Assembly (NCBI GenBank): GCA_022559845.1
Contig: CM040123.1
Location: forward strand, 315,003,933-315,067,932
Direction: 5' to 3'
DNA: 64,000 nucleotides
Source: Amorphophallus konjac
Lineage: Eukaryota > Streptophyta > Magnoliopsida > Alismatales > Araceae
The notes beneath the pieces are model-generated. The model saw only the letters and a program-made list of their open reading frames with translations. It searched no databases and had not been told where the DNA came from. Positions 33,067-44,456 of this stretch are shown here, piece after piece (the stretch's first letter is position 1; the number at the start of each line of letters is the position of its first letter). The translations under genes were made by a program, and so were the position numbers.

Positions 33067-34841
33067 ATGATGGCTAGTGTGAATTCTATTCCTATCTTTG
33101 ATAGTTTTGATTATGCCTTGTGGCTAGGAAAATTTTGTGTTTGGATCACTAGTGTTAATCCGAAACTTATGAACTTAATGACTCGTGGTCCTCATGTTTT
33201 ACCCAAAAATGAGTTGAGATGGACCGATGAGGATAAGAGAAATAACTCTGATAATTTGTTTGCTTTGAATACTCTTAAGGCAGCAGTAAACATTAACAAA
33301 TTTCATTTGTTTCCAACTGTAGGTCTGCCAAAGAGATATGGGATGGGCTAAGCGAAGCCCAAAAGGAAAGCTCCAACGACAGTGACTGTCTAGTGGCAAA
33401 CAAAGAAAATGAATGCCAAAGTGAGGAAACCTCCAAGGTAAATTTCAATTCTGATTCTGAGGAAGAGGATGAATTGAGCTATGATGAATTAGTGAATGCT
33501 TATGATGGACTGTTTGATAGATATAAGGCATTAAAATCTGAAAATAAAAGGTTGAAAAAGAAACATGACAACTCTTCATGTGGAAAATGTATTGAGCTTG
33601 AAAAACTAGTTGAATCTCACATGATTGTTGAAGAAGAACTCAAAGAAATGATTGAAAATCTGAAATCTGAAAACAAATCTTTAAAGGCTAAAATTTTGGA
33701 ACTTCAATAAATAAAGGAGGACAATGAAAAGCTGAAAATGTTGAATTCCGCTATATCTGAAAAACTACTTCTTCTGGAAAAAGGAAAAGCTACTTTGAAT
33801 GCTGACAAATCTGAAAAGTTGAAGGAACTGAGAAAGGAAATAGAAAACTTCAGAAATTTGAATGACAAATTTGAAAATAATGAAACAATGGGTAGAATGG
33901 TTGATGAAAATGTGAGTTTTCAAATGAAAGAACTTGAACACACTTCTATGAATAAAAATTCATTTGAAAAACTCCAAAATGAAAATAGTGCGTTGTTGAC
34001 TCAAATTTCATTGTTTGAAAGTAAATTGAAAAGTCTTGAAAAATTGGAGAAAGGAAAATATGTAATCACTAATGATTGTGACAATTTGAAAATTCTTGAA
34101 CAAGAAGTTGAAAGTCACAAAACTGTTAATTTCCAGTTGAATGAGAAAATTGCTTCATGTGAACAAGAGGTTGCTAACTCTCAATTGTAAATTTTGAATC
34201 TACAAAATAAAATCAAGAGTTTAAATGAATCTTTACATTTGTGTGATGAACGAATTGAAAAATAAAAAGATATTGTTGATTGTTCTTGTGTCCATGTAGA
34301 ACCTCATGTTGTTAAACATAATCATGCAACAAGTAAAAGGAGAAATATTTCATGCAATTATTGTGACAAATTCGGTCACGACATGTATGATTGCTTATCA
34401 ATGAAATTTGATGATGAACAAGCATTGCAGTCACAAATAAAAATTGTTGATGAGTCCAAAAATCTTGAAAAACCCATAAAGAAAAGATTCAACAATCATT
34501 GCTTCTATTGTGGGTTACATGGACATATTTTTATAAATTATTTCACAAAGAAAAATGATGATGAATAGTTTTTCAAAAAGAATTTTTCATGTTATTACTG
34601 TGGTGAACTTGGACACATGATGAATAATTATTCTCTAATGAAAAATGATGAAAAATGGTCCATGAAAAGAAAATTCTCTTATTGTCATTATTGTGGTAAG
34701 AATGGTCATTCAATGGATGACTGTGCCACAATGAGATTTGATGATGATCGATGTGCTAGGAAATATGAGAATCCACTTGCTCATGTTGTTACTAACCCCT
34801 CAGGACCCAAGATGGCTTGGGTACCCAAGTCTCCAAAATGA
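33067..34841 (+). pseudogene. gag: Decayed gag of Copia C
   Basis: The ATG at 33067 opens the N-terminal gag part (IPIFDSFDYALWLGKFCVWI). The central UBN2 domain is lost by deletion: after AKEIWDGL (about 33340) the sequence jumps to an acidic segment (SDSEEEDELSYDELVNAY) and a long coiled coil (33390-34300) broken by stops at about 33708, 34188 and 34262. Four knuckle-like units follow at about 34350, 34500, 34590 and 34680. The first and fourth keep all of C-C-H-C (CNYCDKFGHDMYDC, CHYCGKNGHSMDDC). The second and third end in Tyr in place of the last Cys. The frame ends in GPKMAWVPK, a typical Sirevirus gag-pol junction, followed by no pol. Confidence 0.8.
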
Positions 34842-37214
34842 GAATCTATTTTGTAGGGGTGCCTTGAGGAGGAAGAATTTGTTGACAAATAAGGATCCTT
34901 CAAGGCAAGAAAAATGATGAGCTTGTCAAGCAATGAATTTGGTATATTATTTGTTTTTGGATTAATCAACTTTGGTAAGAGTTGAATTTTGAGAAAAACA
35001 TGTTGCTTCAAATTACAAATCTATTGTCATGATTGACCATCCATGTTTGTTAGCTTGCACACTTGTAAATAAAGTCAAATCTGACATTCATCTGAATTTT
35101 AAATTACCCTCTGTTGACTTTGATAGTTATAAAGAAAAATGATTTAGTTTTGTAATTCAGTTTGATTAAGTTCATCTTGAAAAATGTGAAAAGGTAAAAT
35201 CTGAGTTTGGAGACAAAATTTTTGCAATCAAGCAGATGCATTTCTACTTCATTGATCTTGGCATCTTCTAAAATGTTGAGATTTTGTGAGTTTCTTGGCT
35301 AGATGACTTGAACACATTTCTCTACACTTCTTGTGAATAATTTTTGGTTTTTGACTACTTAACACTGCACATGTAAGTCCTTTATACACACTTTCTCTTT
35401 CGGTTTGCAAATAACAATTCAGTCTTGAATACTTTGGTATGTGAATAGAGTCTTTCACACTTTAGCTCACATTTTGTGAATAACTGATGAGTTTTGCATA
35501 CACAGTTCACATACTTAGTTGCAAAACATGTTGCACACATCATACACATCTTTGCATATTTTTAAATAGGAATAACTTTCAATCATCTTCTATAGTTACA
35601 TGCATATACTTGTATATCATTGCATATTTGTGTACTTGAATGCCATGATTGACCGGTATATAAAATGATATTAGTGGAAAGGTGGATTACGTCCACTTGG
35701 AAGCTTTCCTTATGCGTGAGTAGGGTCTTTAGACCTTTATCTCCGTCACGTACCGGTAATCAACCTGTGTGAAAAATCCATTTCAATGCATGCTTGAATG
35801 TATATAAGATATCACCCACCTTTTTGACTCCTTCTATGACTCATCCCTTGCTAAATGAAATTGCATTGATTTAGGCATGTTTGTTATATGGCATATATTA
35901 AGGGGGAGATTTTTTATAACCGTGTATACATTTAGGGGGAGACATTACTGTGATAAGGCTAATTCATCTTTTACATTCAATACAATCACTCACACAAAAT
36001 GCACCTTTTTGAGATAATGATTCAATCTAATAAGGATTACTAGTTTCTACTCTACACTTTTAAGAACTTTTGATTCTCTACATGAAATTCACATGTCTCG
36101 TGAGGAAAAAGCTATATACCCCACCAAAATTTTGTATAAGTGGAACATGGATCCGAGTAGCCGAGAATCCCCCCTAAAATAAAGGAGGAAACTCGCATCG
36201 AAAGGAGAAACTAATCTATACGAAAATAAGTGTGATTTGCCACCGAGTAGTCGGAAAATGCCCATGAGACAAAGGGTATAACTCGCGTCGAAAAGTGTCT
36301 CATCCACATCATAAAAAGTGACGAAACTGAGTAACCGAGAATTACCTCTGAAACAAAGGGCATGACTCGTGTCAAAAGGTTAGTCACATCATTTTTAGTA
36401 ATTAAAATTGGGGTAATATGTAACTACTAATATTCGAGCATTGTGTATGAAAGTGTATGGATGAGAAGTTCTTTTTAGTGTTCTTTAGAAAATCTGATTT
36501 TCCATATTGATCTGAACTTCATTGCTCAATCTTCACATATGCACCTTGGGTTTGATTGATTGAATGTCCTTTATGAATCAGTCGTCTTTCATAGTTAATG
36601 TAGTATTTTATTTATGTAAGCACGACCTTCTTAGTATTGTTCATGCACATCATGTTCTACAATCGATTGCATAATCCTTACACCCGTCCCGAAGGGACTT
36701 ACATGAGTCTATATCTTGTAATGCGTGCTTGAGTGCCTGAATGCTTGATCTGTCTGTTCATATTATGCTTCATTTCATTTACATGCATCTATAGGTCATA
36801 CTTGTCTATAACATGTTAAATAACCCATTGTGGGTTGATTTTTGTTCTTGACAATTGGGAAGAATAATGTGATTTTTAAGCATAATACATCATGTGCATA
36901 ACTTTGGTTTACACTCTGCATATAGTTTCTTTATGCTACTTGTGCATAATTAGTCATACATATAGCAAAAACCTACTAAAATTGAGCATTTGCAGTTATT
37001 TCGCACATCTGGTAATTGCAGATAAAATTTCAAATTTCTGCTTGGTTTTGGTCTTCTCACCTTCCCTTCATGGGAGGTTAATTGCTGGGTTCGTGCACCG
37101 TCTATTTTGTCTCATTCGGCTTAACCATTTAACATCCGTTCACCTCGTCCCACACTTTTTGATAATGTCAAAGGGGGAGAGAGTTTTGGTGGTCACATTA
37201 TATTGTCATCATCA
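34842..37214 (+). other. Non-coding region of Copia C between gag and 3' LTR
   Basis: About 2.4 kb where pol should be; no protease, integrase, RT or RNase H motif is seen on either strand. It has GGGGGAG motifs at about 35902, 35934 and 37172. About three diverged copies of a roughly 75-bp unit (CCGAGTAG...CAAAGGG...ACTCGCGTC) lie at 36146-36390. Small open frames look random. Confidence 0.65.
36146..36390 (+). repeat. Three diverged copies of a roughly 75-bp unit
   Basis: Units start near 36150, 36242 and 36318, each with a GAGTAGYCGRGAA-like start, AAAGG(G/A) in the middle and AACTCGCRTCGAAAG near the end. The copies have point differences and small indels. Confidence 0.6.
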
Positions 37215-37227
37215 AAAATGGAGAGAT
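37215..37227 (+). other. Degenerate polypurine tract of Copia C
   Basis: AAAATGGAGAGAT precedes the 3' LTR where Copia D has AAAAAGGGGGAGAT; a T and loss of the G run weaken it. A better GGGGGAG lies 55 bp upstream at 37172. Confidence 0.6.
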
Positions 37228-40000
37228 TGTTGGGTTCTGTGTCCCTCTTTGTCTTTGACAATGGTTTTGATGATTCCAATATATTGTGTGTTTTGTGTTC
37301 GTTAAAATGGAACTTCATGGAAATATCCTTATGTTTGCCCTGGACTTCATTTATAACTCATGTTTATGAACTGATCTTAGCTTATATGAAGATTTGATTG
37401 AGTTGCTTTGGAATGTGCTTAATGTGATTTCAATATGCATTGGACTATCTAAAGAAGTTTTTCATTCCTCTCAGGATGGGTCGACCCCATGGGTCGACCC
37501 CTAGCTATTTGAGCCTCATGTATATATCCTTGATGTCTTTGCATCTCTTTAAGATTCTCATGGATTTATACTTCTGGAAAGTGCAGGAATAAATTTCCCT
37601 CATTACTTTTGATTCCATGGTTGAATGGACTGTAATATGGCTTAACTGAACTAAAACATGCTTAAAGTTCATTGGGTTTAATTCTGCATTGCACGGACCT
37701 TGTCCATCTTGCACAGACCTTGTTGATTGAATGGATTGTATGCCTGAGATTATAGAACTGAACCTGGATGCGCTTCATGTTTTAAGAAATGGAACCCATT
37801 TCATTTACGCTTGATTGAACTGGTTTTGTAATAGCCTACATGCATGAATTAATTTTTCAAATGAGATTATGTGTAGTGGATGAATTGAATCAATTTAGTT
37901 TAACCTCACAAGTGAATGCATCACTTGTTTCTCATACCAGGTTGAAGGAATCTTGAATGACATTGAATATTTTGTTTGTCCTAACAAAAGATTGACATGA
38001 ATTGGTTTTGGTTCAAAGTGCAGGATTTAACATGCTCACAAACTATTAACACCCATGGTAAGCTTCCATTTGCATTCCTATGGTTATCTTGGTCTTAATG
38101 CATTGATATGGTTTTTGCGTTGTTTCATGTATCTTGGACTTGGGTCTATTTGGTTCCTTAATGGTTTGTTGTTTAGTGAGCTTCATGATGCATCATGCTC
38201 AATTCGATTCCCATTCCTTCTTGCAAGATCTGATTTGATTTGATGTTTTTAAGACCCCCCAATTGCATGTCATTCTATTGGCATATCATGTTTTAATCAT
38301 AGGGGTTTGATCTTGGTTGAAGGCTTTAGGCCTTTCATTTTGATTTAATTGAGTTTTCATTTCTGTCAGGTAAAGTGTCGACTCAAGGGTCGACACTTAC
38401 TTTGTTCTGTTCTGTCAGCTACGTGGTTTCATTTGTCCAGACAGAAAGTGTCGACTCCTAGAGTCAACACTTTCTGGCCAGCCTGTTGGCTGGACACTTC
38501 TGGCTGCAAGTGTCGACTCCTAGAGTCGACACTTATAGGCCGGAGGTCTGTTTTCCAAGAAAACAGAACCTCTGGTGAAAAGTGTCGACCCAATGAGTGG
38601 ACACTTTCACCCAGGTCCTATTTTTATATAACGGGACAGTAGATGTTGAGAAATGTGTCGACCCCAAAGGTCGACACTTTCTCTGGGTGACCCAAAACAG
38701 GTTTTCCGGATTGGTTTCGAACTCCGGTTTCTTAGGTCCGATTAGCTTGCCCTTTTATCCCATTACCCCTAGGGTTTCTACCCTTGGTTGGGTGTGGTTT
38801 TGAGAGGGCCTAAGCATGGCTTTTATTGTCTCTTATTATTGTTTTCTCTTGGGTATATAGCAGCTACGATTTTCATCGGATAAAACTCCTTGAGCTGATA
38901 TTCTTCTATCTGTTGCAGAAGGAGAAGGAAGGGCGTCGCACCCTGGTGGAGGAGGACGTAGAACATGTTGTCAAGGCCATCCATGAGCCATAGCTGAAAT
39001 CTGAAGGCCGCACCTGGCGCAGCAATGTAATTTTCTATCTTGGGCATCCTATTTCACAAGGCTAAGTTCTTCCCACTCCGTGGTTAAATCTCCCAGCGCA
39101 CCCTACCTCCCTATCTATGTGTTTTACTGAAGATCTGAGAGAGATTTCTTCATTTCCAGGTTTTAATGAGCATATGTTAAAGTTTCGATTGGGTGTTGTT
39201 GCATCCTATTGAGGTCTCTTACATATATTGCTGCGATTTCAGGCTCCAAGAAAGTACAACAACAAGGGAAAAATAGTGAGACCGGCCACAAAGGGAGAGG
39301 AGAGAGAGCTTCGAGAGATTCATCACTTTCTGATGTTTGTAGGTGAGACTGAAGCTTGGACCTGACGATATATTCTGTACGAGCTACGAAAGTTCAGATA
39401 AGTCGGGATCTTCAAGAAGGAGGACCGGCTGCTCCATCCTACGACAGTTTTAACTCCCTCCGAGCTGAACTTCAAGGAACATCTTCAAATGGCCATTGAA
39501 AAATGAAGGGGATACAGTCTACATCCTTTACCAATTTGTTTGTGATGATTTTCTTGGTTTAAATCTTTGTGAGCATAGATCGTATATCTTCGTGTTTGTT
39601 TCTGAACATTAAAATTTCATTGTGTGTGGGCGGAGCTGCGTCTCTGCGTGGTCTAAGTGTCCGGGGTGTGATCCCCGAGTGTGTGTGTGTGTGTGCTGCG
39701 GTGGCAGCGTGTTGGGGCTTGTCCCCGTGTGTGGACATTGCTGCGGAAGCAGCGTGTGTGGTTAGGGTTCATCCCCGTGTTGCTACATTCTATAGCGTAG
39801 GGTGAAGCCTCACCCGGTTGGGTGACGGGTAGATGTAGGGAGCCCGTCGTGGTCCCGAACCACCTTAAAAGCCTTGTGTCGTATGTGATTGCCTGTGTGA
39901 TTGTCATTTCTTCTATCTCCCTTCACAGGTACACTATATAGGTTTTTAATTCACTACACTGTCACACACGGCTACCTCCGTCATCCGTTTTGAGCGTAAT
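37228..40000 (+). repeat. 3' LTR of Copia C (cut by gypsy B)
   Basis: Starts TGTTGGGTTC and follows the 5' LTR without the gypsy A and hAT insertions. It has a clean dyad of two GGGTCGACCC half-sites at 37478-37500, the five AAGTGTCGAC dyads (38372-38682), TATATAG at about 38854 and the stem-loop series. It stops at 40000 (GAGCGTAAT), where gypsy B begins. The matching site in the 5' LTR is about 32801, so about 195 bp remain outside the window. Confidence 0.9.
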
Positions 40001-40867
40001 TGTCACGCCCCGAGCCTTTATGACAGCGAAAGACTCGCTCGAGAAACGCGAACAATCGGCATGGTAAGCCTCTTGCAAGCAAGAACGATCAGAGCGCAAG
40101 ACAATCACATACATAAATGGAATTGCACAATATTTACTCAAACTCCAACTTTATTTCATAATAATCAAATTCAATACTCAAATACAATCATTAATTCCAC
40201 TTATTCCAATATACCAGACTCAAGAAAATAGGAAAATTACACAGACTCAATCTAAACAATTTAGACTTCCTAAGTCTTCACTCTCATCTTGACAATACTT
40301 TCATTCGCTCTCGGACCCGCTACTTGAATAACCTGAATCTGAATTCGAATCACTTCCATCTCCTGAAAACATTGGAAATAGGTAACGAGCACACTTACCC
40401 AGTAGGTATATTCGCATCAACATGAATGCACTATTAAAGTAATTAACAATTTAGCTCTAAAGAATAAGGTAGAATCATGCGAATGCGATCAATCACGCGA
40501 TTAAACCAGGTAACAAGACAATCATGTAAGATAGAATGAGAGCAAGTATGAACTAACAAGAATGAAACAAGAACATGATATGGCCTTTCATGAACAAGAA
40601 TGTAACGAGAATGTACTAGCAATCCACATAATCATCACTCCAGTATCTTTTGCTTATGAGCAAGTACCTCGTGAATTTCTGTGGAATATCAAGAAAGTCA
40701 AGTATCAATCATGCTGTATTGTGTTGTAGATTTTCACTTATTTATAAATAAAGAACTCTCAGCGCAATGCGACGTCAGTAGCATCATATCCCATGGTTAA
40801 TAATAGTATGTTTTCGACAATCAGCCGAGGGGACTAGCATAGAGACCTTGAACCACTGCAAGAAAAA

Positions 40868-41250
40868 CCGCGAGTAGCGACCGACCTCTCGGTCGCTATT
40901 CGGTCGCAGATCGGTCGCAAAGATCATGTAGCGACCGAACAGACACCTATTAACGACCGAACATGTCGGTCGCTATATAATAGTCGCTAAATGGCGACCG
41001 ATATAAATCGGTCGCAGAATAGGTCGCCGTTAGCGACCGATAATTATCGGTCGCAGAATCGGTCGCAGATAGCGACCGATAGTTATCGGTCGCAATATCA
41101 GTCGTGGATAGCGACCGATATAAATCGGTCGCATTATCCGTCGCTAATATATACAGTCGCTATTCGGTCGCTATTCGGTCGCTAATTTTAATACTTTAAT
41201 AAAATAAATAATGAAGACAGTCACTATTCGGTCGCTATTCGGTCGCTAAT
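40868..41250. repeat. Left subterminal repeats of the CACTA element
   Basis: Many copies of GCGACCGA and its inverse TCGGTCGC occur, often as facing pairs around ATATAAA or TAATTAT loops, in roughly 380 bp next to the left end. In En/Spm, comparable subterminal motifs are bound by the accessory protein TnpA. Confidence 0.92.
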
Positions 41251-41472
41251 TTTGCAGTATTTTTTTTTATAAATTTATATAATCGACTATAAATCACCTG
41301 ATAAATAATAATTTAATAAAATAAATAACCTGATAAATAACAATTTCATAAAAATATATAAATCAACTACACAAATCACAATCTCGACGAACTTCAAATT
41401 CATCACATACAAACACACAAATTAATCATACATCCATAATAAAATGACAACATGCAAATAACTAAAATGAAA

Positions 41473-44358
41473 TCACAAATCCTCCGCATATGTGTCATCC
41501 TGGTCGTCGTCTCGTCTAACATCTCGCGACGGATGATCCTGTATATCATTTAAAAAAATTAAAATCAAATCCTTAATAAAGAAATCAATTTTTCTTGAAA
41601 ATTAAAAGCAAGATGTTTTTCATTTAAGTGAAATTGACGAATGACAATTTTAAACGTTTTGCTCAAATCGGTAGTCCAATTTGGACTCCGTCAATTTCTA
41701 CAAGTCACTCTCACCTTCCCGGTCGTGTTGGAGTCATTGACAAATTAATTGGACATATATTTCTTTATTTTTGACCCTCTTACACTCGATTAACTTGGTT
41801 CTATTTAGGAAATGTAAATTTGAGCATCGAGCTCAAATTTGGAGTCCAATTTGAACTCCGTCAGTTTCTACAGGTTACTTTCACCCCCCATGTCGTGTTG
41901 GAACAATCGATGGATTGATTGGACCTCTCTTTTCAATTTTGGACCCTCAAACCCAAGTTCATAGAGTTAAGAAAATGATATTTTCCCCTCCTCAATCTAA
42001 ATTCTTATATTTTGTAAGATGATATTTAGAGTTAACAAATAGAAAATCAATCAAATAAAATACTTACCGGAGGCTGCTGTGCACGAGGTGCAGGAGGTGC
42101 AGGAGGTGCTCTATTACTAGCAAGTCCCAATTCTGTGAGCATCTGGGAGACGGTCTGAGAGACGATGGTTGAGATATTCTGAGAGACGGTCTCGTTGACG
42201 ATCGCCCTAAACATATCTGGAGTCATGGTCGGGGCGGCACTGGAAGAACCATCTGGGGCTGCTGGTGTGGTATCTGGGGCTGCTGGTGTGGTAAATGGAG
42301 AGGTCGCATGTGAGACCGAACTCGAGCATGATGATAACACCCTAGTCGTGCCCAAGCTATGTCCAAAACCATAAACATGGCCTTTCTTGGGTGCCCCAGA
42401 TGCTGCAACCCAAATGTCAGGATCCAACTCTGGACGCTGACTGTCATCCCCGTACCTCTCATCCATTCCTCTACTATATGAGTCCTGCAAAAAACAAAAA
42501 AACAAAACAAAATTATTCTACAGTTTAATCTTAAATGAAAACTATTAATGTATACACTTACCGCTACCTCCCGAGCTTTCTCACTAATGTAAGCATTTGT
42601 CCCTTTCTTCTTATGAGTATGATCAAAAAGTTCTTGAAATTGAGGTGGCCGCTTTAACTGTACTTCCTGTTATTCAAATAAATCACAGTTTATTATTAGA
42701 TTAAAAAAAAATACAAATGTAGAAGTGTACTTACCAATCTCGCTTTATGCGTTGCAAAGGAGACAGAGCCACCCGTGTGTACATTCGCTTCAGGATGCGC
42801 TGCTCTGTTTTGCTTTGCTTTGTTTGAATTGTCATTCCATTTCTCCGTTCCCCAAATGTTGCACAGCTCCGTCCAATACTCCTTTCTCATCCACACAGGC
42901 CCATGCTCCTTCCATTGGTTCTTATCTGTACTTGTACATGCTCTTTCTGCATTTTTTCGGATATTGTGCATAAGATGTTTGAAATTTGCTCTTGCAGTAG
43001 TTGTCCATGCAGATCTAGCACGTAACTCATCTGAATGCTCTGTGAATCGATGATTCCTCTACATATTAACAAAAAATAAATTATATGTTACATAACAATA
43101 AGTGTGTTAAAATATAGCAGGAAAATGACTTAATATGATAAAATAAGATAAATACCAAGAACATAGTGAACAATAAATCCCGAACATCCATCGGAAAATC
43201 AGAAAAGCGACGGATGGGGCCTGGAAAATGTGCTTCAATTGACTTTGTAATAAATTGTGATGCTTGGGCTGGCTCTATTTTATTCCTGAAATTGAAAATA
43301 TTAATACCACAATGATGAATAGATAACAAAAATAATGCATTACATACCCTTCATTTATCCACACTGCCCGCATCGTCTCATTATAACTGCCCTCCCCCTC
43401 GTGATGACTCGTCTCGTCATCAGCACGTACTATACGAAATGGACAAAAATAAATAAAACAAACTATCAAAAAAATATAGAAATGTAAATGAACATACCTG
43501 ACTCAGCTGGAGGAGGTGTAGATCCACTCGCCATGTGTGATGGCGGTGCAGAGGCCGTCAATCTACCTGTTGTCAGTGGTAACGGTGCAGAGGTCGTGGG
43601 TCCTGTAAGGATAAGAATCAGATAGCACAAAAACATAAAGAATTATTTTAAACAAATACTACAATGCATTATACATGAAAGTATACATACCTACTACCGG
43701 TGGTAGCGGTGCAGAGGTCGGTGGTAACGGTGCAGAGGTCGTGGGTCCTGTAAGGATAAGAATCAGATAGCACAAAAACATAAAGAATTATTTTAAACAA
43801 ATACTACAATGCATTATACATGAAAGTATACATACCTACTACCGGTGGTAGCGGTGCAGAGGTCGGTGGTAACGGTGCAGAGGTCGTGGGTCCTGTGAAA
43901 ATAAGAATAAGATACCACAAAAATATAAAGAATTATTTTAAACAAATACTACAATGCATTATACATGAAAGTATACATACCTACTACCGGTGGTAGCGGT
44001 GCAGAGGTCGGTGGTAACGGTGCAGAGGTCGTGGGTCCTGTGAAAATAAGAATAAGATACCACAAAAACATAAAGAATTATTTTAAACAAATACTACAAT
44101 GCATTATACATGAAAGTATACATACCTACTACCGGTGGTAGCGGTGCAGAGGTCGGTGGTAACGGTGCAGAAGTCGTGGGTCCTGTAAGGATAAGAATCA
44201 GATACCACAAAAACATAAAGAATTATTTTAAACAAATACTACAATGCATTATACATGAAAGTATACATACCTACTACCGGTGTAGAAATGGAAGTAAATC
44301 TCCTCCCGCTACCCTCTCCCCTCCCACCTGAAGAAGTCCCACGCCGTCCTCGAACCAT
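41473..44358 (-). CDS. CACTA accessory protein (TnpA-like, Ptta/En/Spm family), 12 exons
   Basis: Exons in minus order by eye: 44358-44271, 44182-44126, 44037-43981, 43892-43836, 43747-43691, 43602-43498, 43429-43348, 43285-43156, 43058-42735, 42666-42562, 42484-42068, 41538-41473. All introns are GT-AG, and the sum is 1,545 nt, giving 514 residues with no stop. The N-terminus is MVRGRRGTSSGGRG, then four copies of a 19-residue Pro/Thr/Ala repeat. A conserved core includes WKEHGPVWMRKEYWTELCNIW and NVHTGGSVSFATHKARL, as in the plant transposase Ptta/En/Spm family. Pro-rich and acidic C-terminal parts follow (ending DDDQDDTYAEDL). Its likely role is binding the subterminal repeats. It starts 98 bp after the TNP2 stop on the same strand. 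Confidence 0.8.
43691..44270 (-). repeat. Four tandem 145-bp exon-intron units in the CACTA accessory gene
   Basis: Period exactly 145 bp (units begin at 43691, 43836, 43981, 44126). Each has a 57-nt exon and an 88-nt intron ending in a polypyrimidine-AG site. The exon is phase 1 and a multiple of three, encoding GPTTSAPLPPTSAPLPPVV, so copies can be added or skipped without loss of frame. Introns are almost identical; the main differences are at CTGTAAGG versus CTGTGAAA next to the acceptor. The 19-residue unit is itself an internal near-duplication (TSAPLPP twice). Confidence 0.85.
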
Positions 44359-44456
44359 ATCTTCAACTGGTAATAAAATACATGCATATTCATCAAATAG
44401 TGAAAGAAAGAAAGTTACAGAGTATTAAAATTTTAGGTAAAATTGTATACCATTAA

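Larger units (their letters stand above)
19339..40000 (+). mobile_element. Copia element C (Sirevirus type, pol-less), 3' LTR truncated by insertion B
   Basis: The order is 5' LTR (19339-32999, interrupted), PBS (33002), decayed gag (33067-34841), about 2.4 kb of non-coding DNA, a PPT-like site (37215) and the 3' LTR from 37228. The 3' LTR is cut at 40000 by gypsy element B; its last roughly 195 bp must lie beyond the window. The net LTR length is about 2.96 kb. No protease, integrase, RT or RNase H remains, so C resembles gag-only, non-autonomous LTR elements. It hosts three insertions: A, a hAT element and B. Confidence 0.85.
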
